This document shows positions 6,765 through 13,990 of a DNA stretch of 16,589 bases, piece after piece. The notes under the pieces are model-generated. The model was not told the DNA's origin. It saw nothing but the letters and a program-made list of their open reading frames with translations, and made no database searches. This DNA is from UBA4486 sp041984885 (lineage in GTDB: Bacteria; Pseudomonadota; Gammaproteobacteria; Eutrophobiales; Eutrophobiaceae): the NCBI GenBank assembly GCA_041984885.1, contig JBHIXH010000049.1:1-16589 (forward strand). The letters are read 5' to 3'. Within the stretch, counting starts at the first letter, position 1. The number at the start of each line of letters is the position of its first letter. A program made the position numbers and the translations under genes.

Positions 6765-6838
6765 CGGGTTTAACTGACTGAAATACCTAAAAAAATTTCA
6801 GTGGACACAAACGAGTAAGCATAGCACATGGACTCAGA

Positions 6839-8596
6839 TTACGCCAAGTCAGATTTACTCGTATTTTTACCAGATGGGGGTGAAAAGTGGGCTTTTAAAG
6901 TGTCCTTGTCATGAATGGCCTGGGCGACCTGTTTACGCAATTTCTGCGTGTGATTATCGATGAGCGAGACCATCATTTCGGCGAAGTTCTGCCGGATTAA
7001 ATCCGGTTCGGTCAACAACTCCTCTTCCTCCAGCAATTGCTTGATGTGCTTTTCGTAGCGCGTGTCGCGCCAGTGTTCGAGAATGTGCGCGGTTGTTGTC
7101 TGCTCCCGTTGGCGTATGAAATCGACAAGGTCGAGGAAAAATGCCATGCCGTGTTCATCGATGTTGACCAGTTGCTCGGGCGAACCAATCTCGGCGACCA
7201 GTTGTGGATAGTTGATTAACTGGCGGATGCATTTGCGCACCGGTGAGAGCGAGCCGGTTGTTTTCGTCGTGGCGATACGCCGCGGTCTGGCAGGGCCGGT
7301 CCGGGTCGACGCACACATGGCCCGCATGCGATCGGATTCAATCTGGCCAAGTCGGGACAGATCCTGAATCAGCAGTTCCCGTAATGCGGATTCAGGCAAT
7401 TGCCGCACATACGGGATCGCCTTTTCCAGCAAGCTGGCGCGGCCCTCACGCGTTTTCGTGGCAAATTGCTCCTGCAAAGACGTGATCAGGTAATCCGATA
7501 GCGTCATCATCTGACCGGTATCCTGAAACGCATCGACGCCGTCACGGCGGATAAAGCTGTCCGGGTCGTCGCCCTGCGGCAGAAACCGGAACCAGGTCTG
7601 ACGACCGTCTCTCAATAACGGCAACGACAATTCCAGTGCCCGCCAGGCCGCCTTGCGACCGGCGTCGTCACCGTCAAAACAAAAGACCAGTTGCGGGCAC
7701 TGGCGAAATAACTTGTCCAGGTGATCCGTCGTCGCCGCCGTGCCGAGCGTGGCGACGCTGTTTGTAATCCCGAACTGGGCCAGCGCCAGCACATCCATGT
7801 AGCCCTCGACGATATAGATGCGTTCGAGATTACGTTGCTTGCGCCGCGCCTGGAACAGGCCATACAGTTCCCGGCCCTTGTGAAAGATTGGAGTCTCCGG
7901 TGAGTTCAGGTATTTCGGGGTGTCGTCACCGAGCACCCGCCCGCCGAAGCCTATGGCGCGACCACGTTGATCGCGAATCGGAAACATAATGCGGTCGCGA
8001 AAGCGATCGTAATGCCCGCCGTTATCACGTTTCAGTACCAGACCGATCTTTTCCAGTCGGGTCGTGGCCGCGGCCGAGCCACCGAGATGCGACAGTAAAT
8101 TATCCCAACCCGGAGGTGCGTAACCGATCTCGTAATCGGCGGCGAGTTCACCACTGAGCCCGCGTGCCTTCAGGTAATCGACCGCCCTGGCCGCGTCCCT
8201 GTGCTCGCGAAGTTGCTTGCAATAGAAGCGCACGACCAGTTCCATCAGTTCGTACAGTTCGCTGGTTGAGCTGCCGGACGGGCGTGATTCCCCGGCCTCG
8301 CGTGGGATCTCGAGCCCGGCCCGACCAGCCAGGTCCTCGATAGCCTCGATGAAACCGAGACCGCCGTACTCCATCAGGAAACTGATCGCGGTGCCGTTCG
8401 CACCACAGCCGAAGCAGTGATAGAACTGTTTTTGTTGGCTGACGGTGAACGACGGTGTTTTTTCTTCGTGAAACGGGCAACAGGCCTGGTGGTTTTTACC
8501 GGCTTTTTTCAGCGGTACATACGCATCAATGACATCGACGACATCAATGCGCGCGAGTAAATCATCGATAAACGTTTGTGGGATACGACCGGCCAT
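6839..8596 (-). CDS. dnaG: DNA primase DnaG
   Basis: This 585-residue primase makes the RNA primers for replication forks and binds helicase DnaB through its C-terminus. The N-terminal CHC2 zinc ribbon has ligands Cys40, His43, Cys61 and Cys64 (CPFHEEKTPSF and YHCFGCGANG). The catalytic TOPRIM core follows with Glu264 (IVEGYMDVLAL) and Asp308/Asp310 (FCFDGDDAGRKAA), the metal-binding acidic residues. RNAP-basic motif residues lie in between (KYLNSPETPIFHKG). The last ~140 residues are the diverged helicase-interaction domain. Length matches the family (581 in E. coli). The start has only a weak ribosome-binding site, in keeping with low primase synthesis. The gene lies between yqeY and rpoD with 101 and 118 nt gaps, both containing hairpins. 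Confidence 0.97.
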   Translation of the reverse strand: MAGRIPQTFIDDLLARIDVVDVIDAYVPLKKAGKNHQACCPFHEEKTPSFTVSQQKQFYHCFGCGANGTAISFLMEYGGLGFIEAIEDLAGRAGLEIPREAGESRPSGSSTSELYELMELVVRFYCKQLREHRDAARAVDYLKARGLSGELAADYEIGYAPPGWDNLLSHLGGSAAATTRLEKIGLVLKRDNGGHYDRFRDRIMFPIRDQRGRAIGFGGRVLGDDTPKYLNSPETPIFHKGRELYGLFQARRKQRNLERIYIVEGYMDVLALAQFGITNSVATLGTAATTDHLDKLFRQCPQLVFCFDGDDAGRKAAWRALELSLPLLRDGRQTWFRFLPQGDDPDSFIRRDGVDAFQDTGQMMTLSDYLITSLQEQFATKTREGRASLLEKAIPYVRQLPESALRELLIQDLSRLGQIESDRMRAMCASTRTGPARPRRIATTKTTGSLSPVRKCIRQLINYPQLVAEIGSPEQLVNIDEHGMAFFLDLVDFIRQREQTTTAHILEHWRDTRYEKHIKQLLEEEELLTEPDLIRQNFAEMMVSLIDNHTQKLRKQVAQAIHDKDTLKAHFSPPSGKNTSKSDLA

Positions 8597-8617
8597 GAGT
8601 GCTTAAAGAGTATATTC

Positions 8618-8640
8618 CGCAGGTCAGGAAAAATCCTGCG
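8618..8640 (-). promoter_or_regulatory. Hairpin in the dnaG leader
   Basis: On the transcribed strand CGCAGG and CCTGCG (6-bp arms) enclose an AT-rich loop; an alternative stem CAGGA-TTTT-TCCTG overlaps it. It ends 21 nt before the dnaG start. No U-run follows, so an RNA processing or translation-damping role fits better than termination. That is inference. Confidence 0.4.
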
Positions 8641-8668
8641 TCTTGCGTCAGTAGAATTCAGATTGTCC

Positions 8669-8688
8669 CGGTCACGAGGTTGTGACCG
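8669..8688 (-). promoter_or_regulatory. Hairpin just downstream of yqeY
   Basis: A 7-bp stem (CGGTCAC with GTGACCG) with a 6-nt loop begins 10 nt after the yqeY stop codon. The 3' flank lacks a T-run. It is probably an mRNA stability or processing element within the operon rather than a strong terminator. Confidence 0.4.
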
Positions 8689-8697
8689 CAGCAAGGT

Positions 8698-9150
8698 CTA
8701 GCTGCCAGTGAGTTGCTGTTTGACCAGGCCGCTGACCTTGCCCATGTCGGCACGGCCTTGCAGTTGCGGTTTTAATTGGCCCATCACCTTGCCCATGTCC
8801 TGCATGCCCGCAGCCGAGGTGCTTTCGATAGCGTTTTTGATTAACGCGTGGATCTCGTCTTCGGACAGCGGTTGTGGCATGAATTCCTGCACGATATCCA
8901 GCTCGGCCTGTTCGTTCGCGACCAGATCATCACGACCCGCGTCCTGGTATTGGGAAATCGAATCGCGCAGTTGTTTTGCCATCTTGTCGAGAATGGCCAA
9001 TACCTGCGTGTCATCCAGTTCGATGCGTTCGTCGACTTCTTTTTGTTTGATCGCGGCCGTGATCAGGCGCAGCCCGCCAAGACGGGGCTTGTCTTTTTCA
9101 CGCATGGCGGTTTTCACCGCATCCTGGATCCGTTGCTTTAACTCAGCCAT
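8698..9150 (-). CDS. yqeY: GatB/YqeY domain protein
   Basis: This 150-residue protein consists entirely of the GatB/YqeY domain also found at the C-terminus of amidotransferase subunit GatB. Features include the N-terminal helix (LKQRIQDAVKTAMREKDKPR), the mid-protein LDIVQEFMPQPLSEDEI segment and the C-terminal GKVMGQLKPQLQGRADM-G-VSGLVKQ block shared by the family. It is soluble and probably binds tRNA or acts near tRNA-dependent amidation, but no biochemical role is established for free-standing members. It sits between rpsU and dnaG, an arrangement common outside the enteric bacteria. Only 30 nt separate it from rpsU, so it is read from the rpsU promoter. The Shine-Dalgarno sequence is weak. 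Confidence 0.95.
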   Translation of the reverse strand: MAELKQRIQDAVKTAMREKDKPRLGGLRLITAAIKQKEVDERIELDDTQVLAILDKMAKQLRDSISQYQDAGRDDLVANEQAELDIVQEFMPQPLSEDEIHALIKNAIESTSAAGMQDMGKVMGQLKPQLQGRADMGKVSGLVKQQLTGS

Positions 9151-9180
9151 ATGGCCGGGGAACGAAAAATGAGGGAGGGA

Positions 9181-9399
9181 TTAATAGAGTCGGTGCTGAC
9201 GTGAGCCGGGACCGCGATTACCACGCTTCTGCTGGCGTTTTACCGCAGCGGCGGCCTTGCGTTTTCTGACCTGCGTCGGTTTTTCGTAGAATTCGCGACG
9301 ATGAACCTCGGCCAGAATGCCGGCTTTTTCGCACGAACGTTTGAAGCGACGCATCGCGTATTCAAACGGCTCGTTCTCTCTGATTTTAACTGATGGCAT
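9181..9399 (-). CDS. rpsU: 30S ribosomal protein S21
   Basis: This 72-residue basic protein matches S21 along its length: PSVKIRENEPFEYAMRRFKR, then SCEKAGILAEVHRREFYEKP and a Lys/Arg-rich tail ending in RLY. S21 sits on the 30S platform near the 3' end of 16S rRNA and supports initiation. It is the first gene of the macromolecular synthesis operon. The ATG has AGGGAA 12 nt upstream, slightly further than ideal. A short hairpin lies in the leader and a probable promoter at 9449-9476. Confidence 0.98.
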   Translation of the reverse strand: MPSVKIRENEPFEYAMRRFKRSCEKAGILAEVHRREFYEKPTQVRKRKAAAAVKRQQKRGNRGPGSRQHRLY

Positions 9400-9420
9400 T
9401 TATGTTATGTTCCCTAAAAA

Positions 9421-9437
9421 TTTCAGACTGTCTGAAA
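9421..9437 (-). promoter_or_regulatory. Hairpin followed by T-run in the rpsU leader
   Basis: On the operon strand TTTCAGA-CAG-TCTGAAA forms a 7-bp stem with a 3-nt loop and is followed by TTTTT, then the rpsU Shine-Dalgarno sequence AGGGAA. It has the outline of a weak intrinsic terminator or attenuator in the 5' leader. The stem has only two G-C pairs, so strong termination is unlikely. Confidence 0.45.
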
Positions 9438-9448
9438 AAAGGAGGCAC

Positions 9449-9476
9449 ATTCTAGTGACTGTAAGGCAAATTGCAA
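9449..9476 (-). promoter_or_regulatory. Probable sigma-70 promoter of the rpsU-yqeY-dnaG-rpoD operon
   Basis: On the minus strand TTGCAA (9471-9476) and TAGAAT (9449-9454) are separated by 16 bp, matching the -35 and -10 consensus at 4/6 and 5/6 positions. Transcription would start near 9442, giving a leader of about 43 nt that contains the hairpin at 9421-9437. No LexA-type CTG-N10-CAG box is seen nearby. Confidence 0.5.
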
Positions 9477-9513
9477 TGCTATTGCGGCGTTTTTTTCTCA
9501 GGATCTTGCCGTA

Positions 9514-10530
9514 ATGATCGTGCTCGGTATCGAGACCTCGTGCGACGAGACCGGAATTGCGTTGTACGAGGAGGACAAAGGCATCGTCGCCGACGCCTTG
9601 CACAGCCAGGTCAAACTGCATGCAGACTATGGCGGCGTGGTGCCAGAACTCGCCTCGCGTGACCACGTAAGGCGAATTATTCCTTTAATTCAACGAGTTA
9701 TAAATGATGCCGACATCGATGCATCGGCTATCGACGCGGTTGCGTATACGGCTGGCCCGGGCCTGATTGGTGCCTTGCTGGTCGGTGTCGCCGTCGCCAA
9801 TGGCCTGGCCTGTGGTTGGGGCATCCCGGCCATCCCGGTGCATCACATGGCGGGTCACCTGCTGGTACCCATGCTGGAAACCGACCCGCCGGAATACCCG
9901 TTTGTCGCACTGCTCGTGTCCGGCGGCCACACATTGCTGGTCCGGGTGGAGGCGCCCGGCGATTATCGCGTGCTCGGTGAATCGCTCGACGATGCCGCCG
10001 GCGAGGCATTTGATAAGACGGCGAAATTACTCGGGCTGGGTTATCCGGGTGGACCGGCGTTATCAGCGCTCGCAGAACAGGGTCAGGCGGGCGTGTTTCA
10101 ATTTCCCCGGCCGATGACCGATCGGCCCGGACTCGATTTCAGTTTCAGTGGCTTGAAGACCGCGGCGGCCATCACGATCAAACAGCATGCCGACGATGCC
10201 GCGGCGAAGGCCAACATTGCACACGCGTTTGTCGAGGCGGTCATCGATACGTTGTGTATCAAGTGTGCTCGGGCGATGGACCAGGAAAACCTCAATCGAT
10301 TAATTGTTTCAGGAGGAGTAAGTGCTAACAAACAATTACGCGCCGCGATTCATCAACTGTGTGCAGAGCGCGGGGGCAAGGCCTGGTTTCCACGCCCGGC
10401 GTTCTGCACCGATAACGGCGCAATGATCGCGTATGCCGGTTATCTGCAACTCAAATCAGGCGAGAAAGGAGATGCGGCCTACCGCTTTAACGCAAAACCA
10501 CGCTGGCCAATGCAGGCTGACACCGCCTAA
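9514..10530 (+). CDS. tsaD: tRNA N6-adenosine threonylcarbamoyltransferase TsaD
   Basis: This 338-residue enzyme transfers the threonylcarbamoyl group from TC-AMP (made by TsaC/TsaC2) onto A37 of ANN-decoding tRNAs, working with TsaB and TsaE. The start MIVLGIETSCDETG is the family signature. Metal-binding His111 and His115 are present (VHHMAGHL), together with the nucleotide-binding motifs LVSGGHTLLV, FDKTAKLLGLGYPGGP, FSFSGLKTA, VSGGVSANKQLR and a late Asp in FCTDNGAMIAYAG. Length equals that of E. coli (337). It is divergent from rpsU, as in many gammaproteobacteria. Its end overlaps the convergent plsY stop codon by 4 nt, leaving no room for a terminator between them. Confidence 0.98.
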   Translation: MIVLGIETSCDETGIALYEEDKGIVADALHSQVKLHADYGGVVPELASRDHVRRIIPLIQRVINDADIDASAIDAVAYTAGPGLIGALLVGVAVANGLACGWGIPAIPVHHMAGHLLVPMLETDPPEYPFVALLVSGGHTLLVRVEAPGDYRVLGESLDDAAGEAFDKTAKLLGLGYPGGPALSALAEQGQAGVFQFPRPMTDRPGLDFSFSGLKTAAAITIKQHADDAAAKANIAHAFVEAVIDTLCIKCARAMDQENLNRLIVSGGVSANKQLRAAIHQLCAERGGKAWFPRPAFCTDNGAMIAYAGYLQLKSGEKGDAAYRFNAKPRWPMQADTA

Positions 10531-11117
10531 CGATTGCTGCCGATGTGCTCTTCCTTGCCGCTGAGCAGGTTGTGGATGTTGCTACGGTGACGCCAAAAGA
10601 CAAGTGTGACCATGATTGTTTGTGCGATGACATAAGGCAGGGGCAGAAAAAACGCGCCGATAATCGGTGTGAAAAAACTGGCCGTCAGCGCCGACAGCGA
10701 CGAGATTCGGAACACGCCTGCCATCGCCAGCCAGATGGCGACGAACGCCAGGCCGGACAACCAGTGCAATGCGAACAACACGCCGATCAAGGTGGCGACA
10801 CCTTTCCCGCCTGCAAAGCGAAAAAATACCGGAAACAGATGACCGGCAAACGCGGCCAGACCGCAGACGGCCACCGTCGTATCTGACAGCGCCAGGGATT
10901 TCGCCAGCAACACCGGGATGATGCCTTTGATAATGTCACCGAATAACGTCAGTGCCGCTGCCTGTTTGCCGTGCAGGCGTAATACATTGGTGGCGCCGGG
11001 ATTATTCGAACCACCGGTGCGCGGGTCGGCCAGGTGCAGGCTGCGGCAGACAACGATCGCCGAGGCGATCGACCCGCACAGGTAGGCAAACAGGATGGCA
11101 GCAATGTCGAATAACAT
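10527..11117 (-). CDS. plsY: Acyl-phosphate:glycerol-3-phosphate acyltransferase PlsY
   Basis: This 196-residue inner-membrane enzyme transfers the acyl chain of acyl-phosphate (made by PlsX) to glycerol-3-phosphate, the first step of phospholipid synthesis. The conserved cytoplasmic motifs are all visible: CGSIASAIVV near the N-terminus, DPRTGGSNNPGATNVLR in the first loop, KGIIPVLLAK, and GHLFPVFFRFAGGKGVAT. Five or so hydrophobic helices cover the rest. The gene is alone on its strand, convergent with tsaD and divergent from folB. The ATG at 11117 agrees with the usual MLFDIAAILFAYLCGSI-type start. Confidence 0.96.
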   Translation of the reverse strand: MLFDIAAILFAYLCGSIASAIVVCRSLHLADPRTGGSNNPGATNVLRLHGKQAAALTLFGDIIKGIIPVLLAKSLALSDTTVAVCGLAAFAGHLFPVFFRFAGGKGVATLIGVLFALHWLSGLAFVAIWLAMAGVFRISSLSALTASFFTPIIGAFFLPLPYVIAQTIMVTLVFWRHRSNIHNLLSGKEEHIGSNR

Positions 11118-11181
11118 GAGGATCGTGTATCTAAGGCTCGCGGCCGATTGTAACGTGAATCGGCATCAACCGTGACAGTCG

Positions 11182-11209
11182 TTGACATTTTATGCCGCGC
11201 CGTTACCTT
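11182..11209 (+). promoter_or_regulatory. Candidate promoter of folB-folK
   Basis: A perfect -35 TTGACA (11182-11187) is followed after 16 bp by TACCTT (11204-11209), a weak -10. Start of transcription near 11216 would leave a ~27-nt leader to the GTG start of folB. Confidence 0.35.
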
Positions 11210-11242
11210 CTGCGGACATTCTATTATCAGGATCAGGCTGAA

Positions 11243-11599
11243 GTGGACATCATTTATCTGAATGATTTACGTATCGACACGGTAATTGGCATCTATGACT
11301 GGGAGCGGCGCACTCGACAGACCGTGATCCTGGACCTGGAGATGTCGGCCGATATCCGTCAGGCCGCGGCCAGCGACGACATTGCGGATACACTGGATTA
11401 CAAGGCGGTGGCAAAACGCCTGATTGAGTTTGTCTCCAGCAGTGAATTTCAGCTGGTGGAAACGCTGGCCGAGCGCATCACCGAAATTGTGATCAACGAG
11501 TTTGCCGTGAAACGGGTAAAGTTACGCCTGAACAAGCAGGGTGCTTTGCGAGGGGTGCGCGATGTCGGCGTCATTATCGAGCGCGGTGGCGATGACTGA
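11243..11599 (+). CDS. folB: Dihydroneopterin aldolase FolB
   Basis: This 118-residue enzyme of folate biosynthesis cleaves 7,8-dihydroneopterin to 6-hydroxymethyl-dihydropterin and glycolaldehyde. The product is the substrate of FolK, encoded next. The GTG start is chosen because homologues begin with M-DIIYLNDLRI directly before the VIGIYDWERR motif; an ATG 51 nt upstream would add 17 residues with no counterpart. Visible active-site features are Glu21 in YDWER, Glu73 in LVETLAERI and the catalytic Lys98 in LRLNKQGALRG. Most homologues have Lys-Pro-Gly-Ala at the last site, here Lys-Gln-Gly-Ala. The C-terminus VGVIIERGG is typical. The gene overlaps folK by 8 nt, so the two are translationally coupled. 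Confidence 0.95.
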   Translation: MDIIYLNDLRIDTVIGIYDWERRTRQTVILDLEMSADIRQAAASDDIADTLDYKAVAKRLIEFVSSSEFQLVETLAERITEIVINEFAVKRVKLRLNKQGALRGVRDVGVIIERGGDD

Positions 11600-12098
11600 A
11601 ACCGTACAGGTTTATGTCGGTATCGGCAGCAATGTTGATCGTGAAGCCAATATTCAGGGTGGCCTGAATGCATTAAATACCGCATTTGGTGAACTCACCG
11701 TGTCCGCAGTATACGAAAGCAAGTCATTCGGTTTTGACGGCGATCCTTTTTATAACCTGGTTGCCGGATTTGTCACAACGCAATCCGTGCAGCAGGTGGC
11801 GGAAAGCCTGCGTGTGATCGAATTTGATCATGGACGCAAGCGTAACGAAGAAAAATATTCCTCGCGGACGCTGGATATTGATTTGTTACTTTACGGCTCG
11901 CTCGTCATGGAAGACGCCAACCTGGTGTTACCACGACCGGATATTGATAAATACTCGTTCGTGTTACAACCATTGGCGGAGATCGCTGGCAGCCAGACAC
12001 ATCCGGTTTCGGGTAAAAGCTTTGCGGAATTATGGCAGGCGTTTGGCGGACCACGCGATGATCTCTGGCCAGCTGACTATGAACCGGAATATGGGTGA
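11592..12098 (+). CDS. folK: 6-hydroxymethyl-7,8-dihydropterin pyrophosphokinase FolK
   Basis: This 168-residue enzyme transfers pyrophosphate from ATP to 6-hydroxymethyl-dihydropterin, giving the substrate of dihydropteroate synthase. The ATG at 11592 is chosen because family members start a few residues before YVGIGSN. An upstream in-frame ATG at 11541 would lie deep inside folB. Key residues fall at the same numbers as in the E. coli enzyme: Arg82 (HGRKR), Arg92, Asp95 and Asp97 (SRTLDIDLLLYG), the last two binding the Mg ions. LVLPRPDIDKYSFVLQPLAEI is the conserved block that follows. It overlaps folB and ends 27 nt before the SGNH hydrolase. Confidence 0.97.
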   Translation: MTETVQVYVGIGSNVDREANIQGGLNALNTAFGELTVSAVYESKSFGFDGDPFYNLVAGFVTTQSVQQVAESLRVIEFDHGRKRNEEKYSSRTLDIDLLLYGSLVMEDANLVLPRPDIDKYSFVLQPLAEIAGSQTHPVSGKSFAELWQAFGGPRDDLWPADYEPEYG

Positions 12099-12125
12099 TA
12101 CATACAACAAGAGCGGGGTGTCCTG

Positions 12126-12749
12126 ATGGCGTTTAACGTCATCTGTTTTGGTGACTCGATTACCGAGGGTGAGGAATTTCCCGAGGCCTTACGCTGGACG
12201 ACGATGTTGCAGGAACTGCTGGATGCTGCCGAACCGAATACCTACAGCGTGCATAATCGCGGCATCGGTGGCAATACAACCGCGCAGGCGCTGGATCGTT
12301 TTGCCGCAGATGTGCTGCCGTTATTACCGGGGCTGGTGATCGTTGAGTTTGGCCTTAACGATGCGAATTATCCTGACTGGTCACACGTACCACGAGTCAG
12401 CCTGGCAGAATTTCAACGCAACCTGGCCGAGTTTCACCGTGTGATCACTGCGAAAAAAGGGACCTGCGTGTTTGTTATCAATCATTCCATCGGCGCCGTG
12501 CCGGGCAAACAGGGCAATGGCAAAAGCTTCAATGAAAACTTTCATCCCTACAACGAGGCGATTCGCACGCTGGCCGGGAAATTGAACGCTGCGACGATTG
12601 ACCTGCCGCTGATGATGCGCGAGCGCAAAGTTGACCTGGATAATTTCCTGTCTCTCGATCTGATCCACCTGTCAATGGAAGCCAATGAACACTATGCAGA
12701 AATGATCTTTGCTGCGCTAAAGAGTGATACGATTCAGCCTTCCAGATGA
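12126..12749 (+). CDS. SGNH/GDSL-family hydrolase, cytoplasmic
   Basis: This 207-residue esterase-type protein has all four SGNH blocks: Ser11 in CFGDSITEG, Gly49 in RGIGGNTT, Asn78 in EFGLNDAN, and Asp178/His181 in LDLIHLS. It has no signal peptide or membrane segment, so it should act in the cytoplasm. That contrasts with the periplasmic thioesterase TesA, and makes a small acyl- or acetyl-ester substrate more likely; the substrate cannot be read from sequence. GGGGTG precedes the ATG. It follows folK by 27 nt on the same strand and may be co-transcribed with folB-folK. A direct folate role is not established for the family. Confidence 0.9.
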   Translation: MAFNVICFGDSITEGEEFPEALRWTTMLQELLDAAEPNTYSVHNRGIGGNTTAQALDRFAADVLPLLPGLVIVEFGLNDANYPDWSHVPRVSLAEFQRNLAEFHRVITAKKGTCVFVINHSIGAVPGKQGNGKSFNENFHPYNEAIRTLAGKLNAATIDLPLMMRERKVDLDNFLSLDLIHLSMEANEHYAEMIFAALKSDTIQPSR

Positions 12750-12784
12750 CATCGACTGACGAATGAAACAGGGGAAATAACTCA

Positions 12785-13186
12785 ATGAAAAGATTACTGG
12801 TATTGGTTGCATGTTTGGCATTCATCGGTGGTTGCGCAGACATGAAGGTGCGTGATCGCGTCAGTCGGCTGGAGGGTGCAATTGATTCCTACGGCGGTGC
12901 CATTCGTTGGGCCAGGTATACGGATGCGTATGCATTTCACCACGGCAAGGACGGTTTTCGTCCACCACTGGATCTGGAGAGTTTTGAAGGTATACGAGTC
13001 ACTGCCTACAACATCCAGGAAAAGATTTTAAGCCCGGAGCAGACCGAGGCAACGGTCACGGTAAAGATCAGTTATTACAATGACAATACCGGCGTGGTCA
13101 ACGACATCAGGCATATCCAGAACTGGTGGTACAAGGAAGAAGTGCGGCAATGGCTGGTCGATGCCGCCTTCCCCAAATTTGAGTAG
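12785..13186 (+). CDS. Small lipoprotein of unknown function
   Basis: This 133-residue protein begins with a lipoprotein signal peptide: MKR, a hydrophobic stretch, and lipobox IGGC with the lipidated Cys17. Residue 18 is Ala, so outer-membrane sorting is expected under the Lol rule. The mature part has the recognisable blocks GAIRWARYTDAYAFHH and WWYKEEVRQWLVDAAFPKF. Between them lies a beta-rich stretch (EATVTVKISYYNDNTGVVND) that fits a compact NTF2/cystatin-like fold. I recognise it only as a conserved proteobacterial type without assigned function. AGGGGAAA lies just upstream of the ATG. It follows the hydrolase by 35 nt and ends 1 nt short of the convergent folM-like gene. Confidence 0.85.
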   Translation: MKRLLVLVACLAFIGGCADMKVRDRVSRLEGAIDSYGGAIRWARYTDAYAFHHGKDGFRPPLDLESFEGIRVTAYNIQEKILSPEQTEATVTVKISYYNDNTGVVNDIRHIQNWWYKEEVRQWLVDAAFPKFE

Positions 13187-13187
13187 C

Positions 13188-13922
13188 TCAACTGACCGTT
13201 GTTAACTGTCTGCCGCCATCCACGGTAATAGTCTGACCGGTCAGGTAGTCCGCTGCTTCGATCAGAAACTGCACGGCCCGTGCGATATCGATCGGCGTAC
13301 CGGTTCTCTGCAGCGGTATGGATTGTAAAAGTTTCTGCTGTGTTTCCGTATCGGAGTTTTCCGGCCAGAGTATCGCCCCTGGCGCGACCGCGTTGACACG
13401 TACTTCCGGGGCCAGCTCACGGGCGAGGTTTCGTGTCATTGACTCGAGTGCGGCCTGGGTCAGGTTGTAAACAGAATGATCCTTTAACGGTCGGGATGCA
13501 TAGATGTCAGTAATGTTAACGATCGTGCCGCGCCGTGTTTTCAGATAGGCCGCCGCCGCCTGTGACAACCTCAGTGGTGCCAGCACGTTCGTGTTTACCA
13601 GTTGTTGCCAATCTTTTTCAGTCAATGCATCCAGTCGAGTCGGAAAAAACACCGAGGCATTATTAACTAATACATCGAGGTTGCCGGTACACGAAACTGC
13701 CTGTTGAATAAAAGCATTGGCATCAAGATCGGTCAGGTCCGCGTTCAACAGAAACGCCGAATCGGTACGTTCAGAGTTGAGTTGATCCGCGAGCTGATTG
13801 GCCGCAGACACAGAATGATGATGGTGTATGATTAGCGCATGACCTTGTGCATGCAAGTGGTGGCAAATGACTGCCCCAATCCGTCGGGCGCCACCCGTGA
13901 CCAGTATTGTCTTTTCTGTCAT
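13188..13922 (-). CDS. Short-chain dehydrogenase, FolM/pteridine-reductase type, with Lys-to-Gln change at the expected catalytic position
   Basis: This 244-residue SDR protein resembles bacterial FolM and trypanosomal PTR1. The TGGARRIG loop (residues 9-16) carries the Arg pair that selects NADPH. NNASVFFPT (from 87) is the NNAG equivalent. Asp139 in VNITDIYASRPL replaces the usual catalytic Ser, as in pteridine reductases. RELAPEVRVNAVAPGAILWPE and the end DYLTGQTITVDGG are family hallmarks. FolM reduces dihydrobiopterin and dihydromonapterin, and weakly dihydrofolate. The active-site YxxxK motif reads Tyr152-N-L-T-Gln156, with codon CAG where AAG is expected. This could impair catalysis or reflect a changed role. 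The neighbourhood of folB and folK supports a pterin role. Divergent from midA across 68 nt. Confidence 0.85.
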   Translation of the reverse strand: MTEKTILVTGGARRIGAVICHHLHAQGHALIIHHHHSVSAANQLADQLNSERTDSAFLLNADLTDLDANAFIQQAVSCTGNLDVLVNNASVFFPTRLDALTEKDWQQLVNTNVLAPLRLSQAAAAYLKTRRGTIVNITDIYASRPLKDHSVYNLTQAALESMTRNLARELAPEVRVNAVAPGAILWPENSDTETQQKLLQSIPLQRTGTPIDIARAVQFLIEAADYLTGQTITVDGGRQLTTVS

Positions 13923-13990
13923 TGTTTTTACAACTTGGTTTTTATCAGGCGAGTCACCTTAGCCTATTCGCGACGCCTGTGTCAGCCAGC

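Noticed and set aside
9400..9513. LexA box in the rpsU promoter region, as known in E. coli
   Set aside because: No CTG-N10-CAG arrangement is present on either strand near the promoter.
9728..10117. Arg/Trp-rich frames overlapping tsaD
   Set aside because: They are out-of-frame shadows of a gene with full-length family conservation.
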